Program-made: the position numbers and the translations under genes
The notes under the pieces: model-generated
The model's input: the letters and a program-made list of their open reading frames with translations, nothing else
The model's database searches: none
What the model was told of the DNA's origin: nothing
In this document: piece after piece, positions 1-8,011 of the stretch
Layout of the letters: every line of letters starts with the position of its first letter
Numbering within the stretch: position 1 is the stretch's first letter
NCBI GenBank assembly: GCA_006503475.1
Contig: RSEH01000196.1
Location: 26,621 to 90,620, forward strand
Direction: 5' to 3'
DNA: 64,000 nucleotides
From: Stentor roeselii
Lineage: Eukaryota; Ciliophora; Heterotrichea; Heterotrichida; Stentoridae

Positions 1-440
1 ATGATGGTCTGCTGGGAATGGTTTGATTGTAAAGAAAGATGAAGAGATTCTTTGCTGGGTTTAAAAGAAAACGACCGACCCATGTGAGAACTGAGCAAAT
101 TCGCAGTTTCTTTTAAAAACTCCAGCATTTTCTGCCCGCTGTCGTGAATTTCTTTGAAAGATTGCCGGGATAAATCGAGCTGGTCTGTCAGGTCTTTGAT
201 TTGCTTTGCTTCAGCACTGTGTTTTTGCTCTACTTCTTGATGGGCCTGCTTTTGTAAGTCCCATAGTTTTGGGTTCTGTGTCGAAAACCCGATTTTTTTT
301 AGACCTGATTCTCTTAAAAGCATGTACTTCTCAACGAGGTCTGAATTCAAAGGAATTGAAAATAAGAGTTCTTCGGTTATTGTGAATAGGTTGTAAAGGT
401 TTTTCAGCTCTGAACCAGTTGAAATGAAGGAAGAGTCCAT
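1..440 (-). CDS. Hypothetical coiled-coil protein, 3' end beyond the window
   Basis: An open frame reads leftward from an ATG at 440 to the window edge, about 146 residues without a stop, so the C-terminus is missing. I do not recognise the family. The middle part (roughly residues 75-125) is rich in Glu, Gln, Lys and Leu and looks like a coiled coil; the end visible here is Ser-, His- and Gln-rich. The start lies 57 bp from the divergent DYRK kinase start at 498, so the two share a very short upstream region. Sense-strand composition resembles that of neighbouring genes, which supports real coding. Function unknown. Confidence 0.6.
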   Translation of the reverse strand, partial: MDSSFISTGSELKNLYNLFTITEELLFSIPLNSDLVEKYMLLRESGLKKIGFSTQNPKLWDLQKQAHQEVEQKHSAEAKQIKDLTDQLDLSRQSFKEIHDSGQKMLEFLKETANLLSSHMGRSFSFKPSKESLHLSLQSNHSQQTI

Positions 441-497
441 TTATAATATCCGTCTATGAGTCTAAATCCTTCTCTTCATGATCTAAAATAATACAAA

Positions 498-2135
498 ATG
501 AACGGGCCAAAGCCTTCCCCTCGACTAAAACTGATAAAATTTCGGGCAGTGGGTCCAAAATCCTGCAAAAAGTCCTCAAACCAAGCAATAACCCTAAAGT
601 CTCCTAAACTCGGTTCAAGCCTGATCCGTTCTCGTCTTCTGACAGACTCATCCTCTCCAAAGCACCCAGTCTCTTCAAAGCGACGACTAGAAAAGCAGTT
701 CCCATCAATCCTCGAGAAGTCTTCACAGAAGTCGTCCCTGAACTCATCAATGAACACATCGTCCAAATTTAACGGAAGCCTGAACCGAACCCAGCTGTTG
801 CCTTCTCAAGGAACTCCTCGTTCTCAGTTATCAACGACAGAAATCCTCGACAAGGTGAAACTAAAAGAAGAGCTGAAACAAGCCCGGCCGCTTCGAACAG
901 CTTTATCCAGAAGAAAGTCTCGAAGTCGAAGTCATCAAGACCCTGACGCTGTGTTGGCAGCCTTGGGGCTGCCTTTGAAGGTTCCTGCAGTCTTTAAGCA
1001 ATTCGGCAACTTTTTAAGTAAATTCGAGCAAATGGAAATTTTGGACTTCGGCGAAATCTGGTACTTGGGAATGAAAGCGGAAAAAGTGACTGACTTTTCA
1101 AGTGAAAATAACTACGGGTTTGATGATGAGAGGAATGATTATAAAGTTGTCAAAGGAGATCATATTGCTTATCGCTTTGAGGTCTTGGAGGTTCTTGGAA
1201 AAGGCTCTTTTGGGCAGGTTTTGAAATGTTTTGATCATAAGAGTAAAGCTTTCGTTGCTGTGAAGGTCATCAGGAATCAGAAAAGGTTTCATCGCCAAGG
1301 AAAAGTCGAGGTGAAAGTCCTGAACCAGCTGAAAAACAATGATAATTTAGACCAGTTCAACTGTGTGAAAATGCATGAGTACTTCGTCTTCCGCAAACAC
1401 ATCTGCATCACTTTTGAACTGCTCAGTATGAACTTGTATGAACTTCTTAAAGCTAACAATTTCAACGGGTTTTCCTTGACACTCGTCAGAAGGTTCGCAG
1501 TGCAGATCTTGACATGTTTGAACTACATCAAAGAAAACAACGTGATTCATTGCGACTTGAAACCTGAGAACATTCTGTTGAAAGACCCGAATAAAAGTGG
1601 AGTCAAAGTCATCGACTTCGGCTCTTCTTGTCTTGGAAATGAAAAAATTTACACTTATATTCAAAGTCGCTTTTACAGGGCACCTGAAATTATTCTTGGA
1701 ATTGACTACACCACTGCTATTGACATGTGGTCACTTGGGTGCATTTTAGGAGAAATTCACTCGGGATACCCTGTCTTTCCTGGAGAATGTGAAGCTGAAC
1801 AGCTTTTGTGCATCATGGAAGTCAAGGGACTACCTCCTGAGGACATTCTAGAAAATTCTAGTAGAAGGAAATTGTTCTTTGATGGATTGACGCCGAAAAT
1901 TTACACTAATAGTCGAGGAAAGAAAAGACTTCCGAAGACAAGGAATCTTGCGGATAAGGTGAAAAGTTCTGATGAAGACTTTTTGGATTTCTTGGAAAAG
2001 TGCTTTGATTGGGACCCTGCCTCCAGACTTACTCCTGTTGAGGCTTTTAATCATAAGTTTATCACTGATGCTTTTCATGGGCATTTCAAGATGACCAAGT
2101 CACCTGAAATATCGAAGGGTGATGGAAACTTATAA
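498..2135 (+). CDS. DYRK-family dual-specificity protein kinase
   Basis: 545 residues. A Ser/Lys-rich N-terminal tail of about 200 residues is followed by a DYRK-homology-like box (acidic 'GFDDERNDY') and a complete kinase domain from about residue 226. Visible motifs are the glycine loop GKGSFGQV (~232), VAVK lysine (~255), HCDLKPEN catalytic loop (~351), DFG (~373) and the activation segment YTYIQSRFYRAPE, whose Y-x-Y is the autophosphorylated pair typical of DYRKs. HCD in place of HRD is also DYRK-like. All catalytic residues are present, so activity is expected. DYRKs phosphorylate Ser/Thr after autophosphorylating Tyr and regulate growth and cell architecture; the substrate here is unknown. 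No intron is needed. A second DYRK lies at 34.7-36.1 kb. Confidence 0.93.
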   Translation: MNGPKPSPRLKLIKFRAVGPKSCKKSSNQAITLKSPKLGSSLIRSRLLTDSSSPKHPVSSKRRLEKQFPSILEKSSQKSSLNSSMNTSSKFNGSLNRTQLLPSQGTPRSQLSTTEILDKVKLKEELKQARPLRTALSRRKSRSRSHQDPDAVLAALGLPLKVPAVFKQFGNFLSKFEQMEILDFGEIWYLGMKAEKVTDFSSENNYGFDDERNDYKVVKGDHIAYRFEVLEVLGKGSFGQVLKCFDHKSKAFVAVKVIRNQKRFHRQGKVEVKVLNQLKNNDNLDQFNCVKMHEYFVFRKHICITFELLSMNLYELLKANNFNGFSLTLVRRFAVQILTCLNYIKENNVIHCDLKPENILLKDPNKSGVKVIDFGSSCLGNEKIYTYIQSRFYRAPEIILGIDYTTAIDMWSLGCILGEIHSGYPVFPGECEAEQLLCIMEVKGLPPEDILENSSRRKLFFDGLTPKIYTNSRGKKRLPKTRNLADKVKSSDEDFLDFLEKCFDWDPASRLTPVEAFNHKFITDAFHGHFKMTKSPEISKGDGNL

Positions 2136-2341
2136 TTAAAGGATTATGTAATTACTGATTATTGGTTATGAGTTTGGGATGGCAATGAAATTTTGTTTAA
2201 ATGTAGATCTTTAGTAGATTTTGTTTATTATTTTTTTTGTAGTCTTTTGAGGGTTATTAGATGAGATTAGATTAGTTATTCTAGATGAGGTTAAGTTATT
2301 TATAAAGTATGAATAGAGGAACATCAAGTGAAATATAATTA

Positions 2342-4279
2342 ATGGAGATCCGCATTATATCTGAAAAACTCTTTCTAGACAATTCAAGAATTCCTTCAGT
2401 AATTAGAAATTCATTTGATATAGTTACTAAAAGACCTCAATACACATACCTCGTTTACAATAGAAAAAAAAATCATGACCCTAGTGTTATTGATAATCAA
2501 ATAAAGGATTATTATAATCGCACATTAGAAAGTTTAGGCCAGGATGAAAATAGTGAAAATTTGGAGATGAAACTTGATACAGAATATTTAAATTTTAAGA
2601 TTTTAGACACAAAAATCATAGAGATTCAAATAATCCAAAGATTAAACGAATACTTCGGAAAAAAATTCAATTTAATCGAATTTCCTCTCACAAAGTATCC
2701 AAAAATAGATTTTTATTCAAGATTTTCCAAATTCATCCATGAAAACATCATATTTTTAACAAAACAAATACTACATTATATTGTAAATATAGACAAAAGG
2801 TACAAATTTTTAGATTTTAAAGAAAAGATCAAAAGTGTCCCAGAAATTCGAGAAGAATTAACATTCAAATTTCAATTAATCGCGATAAATTGTCCAGATT
2901 TCGAAAACTTAATTGAAATCAATTTTAATGAAAATACTTTTTATGCTAGAGCAGAATTTGAATATAAAGGAAAAAATATTCATACCAACTTAAAAAAAAT
3001 GTCAAAAATACTCGAATATTTGAAGATTGTTGCAGAGTCTGCGAAACTTGTCAAAAATTTTAAAAAACTTGACTTCAGACTAAAATCCTTTAGACTTCAG
3101 CCCGATTCTTATCAAATATTCAGAGAAATTAGTGATATTTTTAATTATTATAGCAAAAATATAGTTGAGATTGAAGAGAGCATTAATTTAATTATGAAAT
3201 ATGATGACTTGAAAACAGCAAATGAACAGAAAAAAATTATGGAAATAATTAAAAATTCAAGTGAAACCATTAAGAGCTCGATGATCAATGAAATTAATTC
3301 AAGTTTACCTAGAAATGAATTAGAAACTATATACGAAAAATTTCATTTTTTCAAGATGATTATGCACCTGGCTCATGAGTTATTTGCTCTTGGAATAACA
3401 TTAAAAAAATCCTCAACTTTATTCAATAATTTTTGCTTAATTAAGCCTTTATCACAGGCAGAAATATGGGTGTCTGCATTCGGAGGAAAGTGTTTAAGTA
3501 TAAATCTTTTAAATTGTTATAAAGTGGTATACAACAAACCATTATTCAATACAGATTTGGCTCTTTCTAATAAATTTACTGATGAGGAAATTTATTTTGA
3601 TTCATTAAAAGAGTTTTTAACTGAGTTTCTCGGACTTCCTACACTTGAAGAGTTTTACGATGAAGAAAAATCTTTACTTTACATTCTACTTGAAATTCCA
3701 AAAGAATCAGCTGAAAAGAGATTTTTTCTATCCAGTCAAAGAAGGTCAAATCAAGTGATTAAATACATTGAAAAAATAGAAAATGAAGCAACCTGCTATT
3801 TATTAATGAAAAACTCTTACACTCCATTAACCGAAACCCTTCATCACATAGACAAAAAAACTACTCCAAAATTTATTTTAAATATCTTCGAAGCCATTTT
3901 CAATTTACATTCAGAATCAGCGCCTTTCATCCATTGTTTAGACCCTTCATGTTTCTACATCTCAAAAACCAACAAGGTTAAAATTTTGTTAAAGGCTCCT
4001 GAAGAAATCGAAGACGAATACAAAGCTCCTGAAATTAATTCAAATCCTTTTCCCGGAAGAGTGTGTTCCAAGTCACTGATATTCTCATTCGGCCAGGTAA
4101 TAGACACGATTTACTTCAAACAAATAAAAGGTTTTAGTGTAAAGCAAGAAATCATCTTCCATTTAACCAAACCTGAAAACTCTTTAAAACAACTGATAAA
4201 AGACTCAACCAATAAAAATCTCAACATTCGTCCAAGTTTTTCAGAACTCTTCAGAAAATTAACGCAAATTATTAAATAA
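2342..4279 (+). CDS. Kinase-like protein with a degenerate C-terminal lobe (probable pseudokinase)
   Basis: 645 residues. The first ~400 are helical and Lys/Glu/Asn/Ile-rich and not recognised. The last ~200 look like the rest of a kinase fold: an APE-like 'YKAPE' at ~560, then 'SLIFSFGQVIDTI' where kinases have DxWSxG, and a final 'RPSFSELFRKL' typical of subdomain XI. The catalytic loop is reduced to 'HCLDPSCFYI' and no DFG is visible, so phosphotransfer is unlikely. Composition is clearly more AT-rich than the neighbours (many AAA, AAT, ATT, TTA codons). The stop codon abuts the stop of the convergent gene at 4280 with no base between. The kinase relationship is inferred from motif order and is moderate; a scaffold role would be a guess. 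Confidence 0.7.
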   Translation: MEIRIISEKLFLDNSRIPSVIRNSFDIVTKRPQYTYLVYNRKKNHDPSVIDNQIKDYYNRTLESLGQDENSENLEMKLDTEYLNFKILDTKIIEIQIIQRLNEYFGKKFNLIEFPLTKYPKIDFYSRFSKFIHENIIFLTKQILHYIVNIDKRYKFLDFKEKIKSVPEIREELTFKFQLIAINCPDFENLIEINFNENTFYARAEFEYKGKNIHTNLKKMSKILEYLKIVAESAKLVKNFKKLDFRLKSFRLQPDSYQIFREISDIFNYYSKNIVEIEESINLIMKYDDLKTANEQKKIMEIIKNSSETIKSSMINEINSSLPRNELETIYEKFHFFKMIMHLAHELFALGITLKKSSTLFNNFCLIKPLSQAEIWVSAFGGKCLSINLLNCYKVVYNKPLFNTDLALSNKFTDEEIYFDSLKEFLTEFLGLPTLEEFYDEEKSLLYILLEIPKESAEKRFFLSSQRRSNQVIKYIEKIENEATCYLLMKNSYTPLTETLHHIDKKTTPKFILNIFEAIFNLHSESAPFIHCLDPSCFYISKTNKVKILLKAPEEIEDEYKAPEINSNPFPGRVCSKSLIFSFGQVIDTIYFKQIKGFSVKQEIIFHLTKPENSLKQLIKDSTNKNLNIRPSFSELFRKLTQIIK

Positions 4280-5497
4280 TTATTCATCTAGCTTAACCCT
4301 CCACTTTTCACTTAATTCAGAAAAGCTGACCCTTTCACTTTCTTCAACTTTCAGCATCATTCTTAGTACATTTTTGAAGTCATCTGAATAAGAAATCGAT
4401 TCAACTTCTTGTTCTATTCTTTGAGTGAGTCTCAATTCACAGTCATTCAAACCAAGTGGAGACTTCAAAGAACTCATGTGAAGAAAAACTAATCCAAGTG
4501 AAAAAACGTCTGACTTTATCCAAGACTGAGGTTTTAACTGTTGTTTATAAGAAGTTAAGTAAAAATTCTCCATCAGTAAAGGACTCAAATAAGGAAATTT
4601 CCATTCTTGCTGAGGAAAAAGATCTGAAAAACAAGGGTTTTCCAAGGACTTGTAAAAAGAACCTGGAAATAAAAGAGCTGCGACTGGACTAACGGTCAGG
4701 TTTAAAGGGTTTATCTCGCCGAAAAAGCAGTCGTTTTTCTCGTATGCTGAGAAAATATCGATGAAAAGCTTTAAAAATGATGATAACTCAAATTCTGACC
4801 ACTTTTCACTTGAATCTTTACGTCTTAGGATGTCTTCGGCAAGAGGCTTTGAGTTCTGAATTGGCTCTAGAATGAATAGGCTGTAAAGAGCGGTTTCTGA
4901 CTTCTTTTCAGTTATTTCTATGAACTTGCAACATCCCGGGACCTTTAGGGTTGATAGAAGGGTTAATTTTTTAGTGTAGGTTTGAAGGAGTATTGAGTTG
5001 TTGAATGAGTTTAACACCATCTGGTAGATTCGGTTGTCATTAAAGAGTTTTCCTGAGAATATCTTTTCATCACCTAGGGATTGAAGTAGGTTTTCTTCTA
5101 TGATTTTAGGGTAAATGTTCATCGGCGTCAACACGTATGGATACAATATGAAGATCAAAGTCAAAGTTCCTTTAAGCTTAGTCTTCGACATGACTGTAAT
5201 GAACTGTTCCATTTTATGCTTCGACCGCAGTTGGTTCAGGTCAACTTGAGATTCAAAAAGGACAGGATCCTTTCTCAAAGTTTTCTTTTCAAGAACTTTA
5301 AAGAAAAAAGTCATCTCATTCGAATAGTTCAAAGTAATCTTTTCCTTCCAATTTGGACTCTGGCTAGAAATAGGTTCCGACTTTTTGGTCTTGTTTCCAA
5401 GAAAGAACTCGAAGTAAATTTTAAAGCTGCTGCTTTTTTTATGAAACTCAGCTTTTGATATCTGGAGTTCTAAAATTCCTTCTAAAGATTTGTTCAT
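4280..5497 (-). CDS. C2 domain plus pseudokinase domain protein
   Basis: 405 residues. Residues 1-125 have the beta-strand pattern of a C2 domain ('LEGILELQISKAEF', later 'LKGTLTLIFILYP'), a fold that often binds membranes or partner proteins. Residues ~140-400 follow kinase order but without catalysis: 'FGEINPLNLTVS' (259-270) stands for HRDLKPENIL, no DFG is present, 'FPYLSPLLME' stands for the APE segment, and 'KSDVFSLGLVFLHM' (~328) preserves the DVWSLG helix. It is therefore read as a pseudokinase. The same two domains occur in reverse order in the gene at 23275. It starts 10 bp from the divergent glutaredoxin-like gene and ends flush with the convergent gene at 4279. Confidence 0.75.
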   Translation of the reverse strand: MNKSLEGILELQISKAEFHKKSSSFKIYFEFFLGNKTKKSEPISSQSPNWKEKITLNYSNEMTFFFKVLEKKTLRKDPVLFESQVDLNQLRSKHKMEQFITVMSKTKLKGTLTLIFILYPYVLTPMNIYPKIIEENLLQSLGDEKIFSGKLFNDNRIYQMVLNSFNNSILLQTYTKKLTLLSTLKVPGCCKFIEITEKKSETALYSLFILEPIQNSKPLAEDILRRKDSSEKWSEFELSSFLKLFIDIFSAYEKNDCFFGEINPLNLTVSPVAALLFPGSFYKSLENPCFSDLFPQQEWKFPYLSPLLMENFYLTSYKQQLKPQSWIKSDVFSLGLVFLHMSSLKSPLGLNDCELRLTQRIEQEVESISYSDDFKNVLRMMLKVEESERVSFSELSEKWRVKLDE

Positions 5498-5507
5498 ATT
5501 ATAAAGA

Positions 5508-5891
5508 ATGGGATGTGTTTGTGCTCATAACTCTCAGATGAACTCAGATTTTTTGAAGACTGAGGGTATTTATGGAAAAATCTTACAACAGCAGCTGACA
5601 GAACACAAAGCTATCCTATTCACTCTATCCACATGTGAAAGGTCAAAATCAGTTAAATCCTTATTTAAACAAAAAGACATTGATTTCGAGTACTTCGACC
5701 TTGACAAAATTCCTGATGGCAAACAGTTCTTATTAATCCTTCAAAAAATGACTTCAACTCGATTAGCGCCTTACTTCTTTTACAATCAGAAATATATTGG
5801 AGGGCACCGTGAAGCAGAAGCTTACTCAAAAAACCCTTCAGTGAGTCCTTTTCCGCTTGTAGAGGCTGAAATCCAAGAAAGTGCTAATTAA
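5508..5891 (+). CDS. Glutaredoxin-like protein with predicted acylated N-terminus
   Basis: 127 residues. Residues ~22-110 follow the glutaredoxin pattern: an active-site-like 'CERS' (43-46) after a beta strand, a cis-proline segment 'LAPYFFYNQKYIGG' (86-99), and the Gly-Gly before the last helix that holds glutathione in the family. The motif has one Cys at the first position and Ser at the fourth, like monothiol CGFS proteins but with different middle residues, so its redox or Fe-S role is uncertain. The protein begins MGCVC, which fits N-myristoylation at Gly2 with palmitoylation at Cys3/Cys5 and suggests membrane attachment. The 3' end overlaps the convergent gene at 5884 by 8 bp. Confidence 0.85.
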   Translation: MGCVCAHNSQMNSDFLKTEGIYGKILQQQLTEHKAILFTLSTCERSKSVKSLFKQKDIDFEYFDLDKIPDGKQFLLILQKMTSTRLAPYFFYNQKYIGGHREAEAYSKNPSVSPFPLVEAEIQESAN

Positions 5892-7197
5892 TACTAGGAC
5901 TTACTAACAAACTTTCTTTCATTGAATCCTGCTGATCAGAAGACTTTCTCTCAAACCGTATTTTTTTCATAAGTTTACTTTCACTAAAATTTTTACTTTT
6001 TCCATCATTTTCTTGCATTTTCTCTCGAAAATCATCATTTTCCTCGTCATCCTCTCTTTTTGAAGTGACCACCCAGCCGCAAGTTCCACTAATCAAAGGA
6101 AAAATCATTGCAAAAACAATGATGAAGACTTCATAATACCCAGGACTAAAATTTTCGATTTGATAAAAAGTGACTTCTTTCTTTTCATAATCAAAAACAG
6201 TGAAATAGTCTTTAAAAAAAGGTTTCCCTAACACCCACTCTTCATCATCACTCTCTTCAAACAAAAGTCTACATTTTTTTCCATCTTTCTCAAGAAGATT
6301 TCTAAACCTAATCGGAAATTTCGTTCTTTGCACCTTAAACACAAAAGTGTCATTCGAGGTAAGATCAAGTAAATCACAGTCAGCAGAAAGATTTTCATCT
6401 AAGACCTGAAAATGCATTCTCAGCATTTCTTTTGTATCGTTAAACAAACTCTTAGGGACCTTCACCTGACCTGAGTTGATATCAAACTTTCCGAAATTCT
6501 TTCCTTTTACCATTAAATTTGCGAGTCCGAGTTGAGTGACGACCAAAGCCCACCTTTCCACATTATCCTGAACACGTTTATGTCTTTTTTTCCCTAAAAA
6601 CCCTTCTGAAGAACTGACAGCTCCAAATTCAATAAACGAATGATTTTTATTCTCATTATAGTCACTACGAATAATCACGGCGAAAATAGGAATTCCAGTT
6701 ACTTCTGCTAAAGAGTCAGTGAAACTCTTGAAAGAATCGTCATTAAACCCCAAGCCGATGATTCCATCTGTCATGAACTTTCCAGAAAAATTCAAAGCTT
6801 TTTCAACTACGAAAACTTGCATCTTTACTTCAGTCGTGCTGTTTTTTTCAGTGTACTTCAGAACCAGAGGGTATTCCCGACCTTGAAGTTCCACATTTTG
6901 CACATTTATTGATTTTGGACTTGAATATTTTATGCTTTTCTCAAAACGCTCTGATGTGATGTTCTCGAAATAAGAGGAACTTTCAGAACAGTTGCAGGAA
7001 ATTGAGAAGATTAGAAGAAAGGGATTCGAGAAATCTAGAGTCATCTTGAAGATTATTTTAGAAAAGTTCAGATTGATGAAAAAAGGCTCGGGTGAATTAC
7101 TTGGGAGTGATGGTAAGTTGCTTTTTGGATTTGTTTCTAGGTTGAAGCGGAAGGAGGAGCTTGGGGAAATGAGGAATAGGAATAGGAAATGTAGCAT
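5884..7197 (-). CDS. Pepsin-like aspartyl protease homologue, single-pass membrane protein, active site degenerate
   Basis: 437 residues. A hydrophobic N-terminal signal peptide (1-15) leads into a pepsin-type fold: 'DGIIGLGF' (144-151) and 'WVLGKPFFKDYFTVFDYEK' (321-339) are characteristic family segments. A membrane helix at ~355-378 and an acidic/basic cytoplasmic tail follow. The two catalytic motifs, normally DTG and DSG, are not intact: the first region reads 'TLDFSNPF' (Asp55 kept, TG lost) and the second 'FDINSGQV' (~238). Catalysis is doubtful. Asn-x-Ser/Thr sites suit a secreted face. TAG stop; the last 8 bp overlap the glutaredoxin-like gene on the other strand. Confidence 0.8.
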   Translation of the reverse strand: MLHFLFLFLISPSSSFRFNLETNPKSNLPSLPSNSPEPFFINLNFSKIIFKMTLDFSNPFLLIFSISCNCSESSSYFENITSERFEKSIKYSSPKSINVQNVELQGREYPLVLKYTEKNSTTEVKMQVFVVEKALNFSGKFMTDGIIGLGFNDDSFKSFTDSLAEVTGIPIFAVIIRSDYNENKNHSFIEFGAVSSSEGFLGKKRHKRVQDNVERWALVVTQLGLANLMVKGKNFGKFDINSGQVKVPKSLFNDTKEMLRMHFQVLDENLSADCDLLDLTSNDTFVFKVQRTKFPIRFRNLLEKDGKKCRLLFEESDDEEWVLGKPFFKDYFTVFDYEKKEVTFYQIENFSPGYYEVFIIVFAMIFPLISGTCGWVVTSKREDDEENDDFREKMQENDGKSKNFSESKLMKKIRFERKSSDQQDSMKESLLVSPSIN

Positions 7198-8011
7198 TTT
7201 TTCAATTTAGTTATTAGTATAATGAAGAAGGTTTTTTTAAATGGGGTAAAGATTGTGTTTTGTTGATTTTATTTATTAGGGTAAAGAGTCAAAGGAATTA
7301 AGATTTTAAAGTGTATGGATTGCGAAAGGGAAATCAACTTAAGAGTTTTATTTGAAAGGATTTAGAAAGGAAATTTTTCACAAAAATATTAGAGTTAGAT
7401 AGACCTTTTTTCAATCACTGAATGAATATAAAACTCAAAATGGTTGAAAATTTTCAAGCAGCATTAATTCCATGAAAATTTGATCAAGGTTTTTGATTAT
7501 TTCTCAACAATTGAAACCTTATGGCAATTATTTTTGCATTCTGCTTTTTCCTTTACGAATAATGATTAGTGCATTCAAGTAAAAAAAGATTTTACCATAA
7601 GAAATATTATACCCCAATTCAAAATTTATCAATATTCAAAAGTAGATCGGCATCAAAATATATTCCTCATTAATAAAAGAGCTTTATATGAATACCTTTC
7701 AAAGAAAAAGTCTTAAAAGAAACGATAAAAATCTAAAAAATCATAAATTTCATCTATTATTCAATCTGAATCAAAATATATATACTCTGGATAAATCCTT
7801 TGAATTTACGCATCCTTCTAAATTTCCTCAACTTCAGAAGCCCATCAAAATTTCCATAAATAATATATACTTAAAATACCTGATTTTCACTAATTCATTG
7901 ACCTAAAAATCTTTATCATCATTTAAATAGAAAGTAACTCGAAAAAAATACGAAATTCATGCAAAATTTTCCAATTTTAGCATGGTTTTATTTTGAGGGC
8001 TAGTTTTATAA
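7198..8011. other. Intergenic region, no gene recognised
   Basis: About 810 AT-rich bases between two genes that diverge from it. A 72-codon ORF at 7688-7906 (+) has no recognisable motif and intergenic-like composition, so it is not called a gene. The stretch just before the ATG at 8012 ends in 'TTTTATAA', similar to the short A/T context before other starts here. Confidence 0.5.

Noticed and set aside
7688-7906. 72-codon ORF as a gene
   Set aside because: Spacer-like composition and no recognisable motif.
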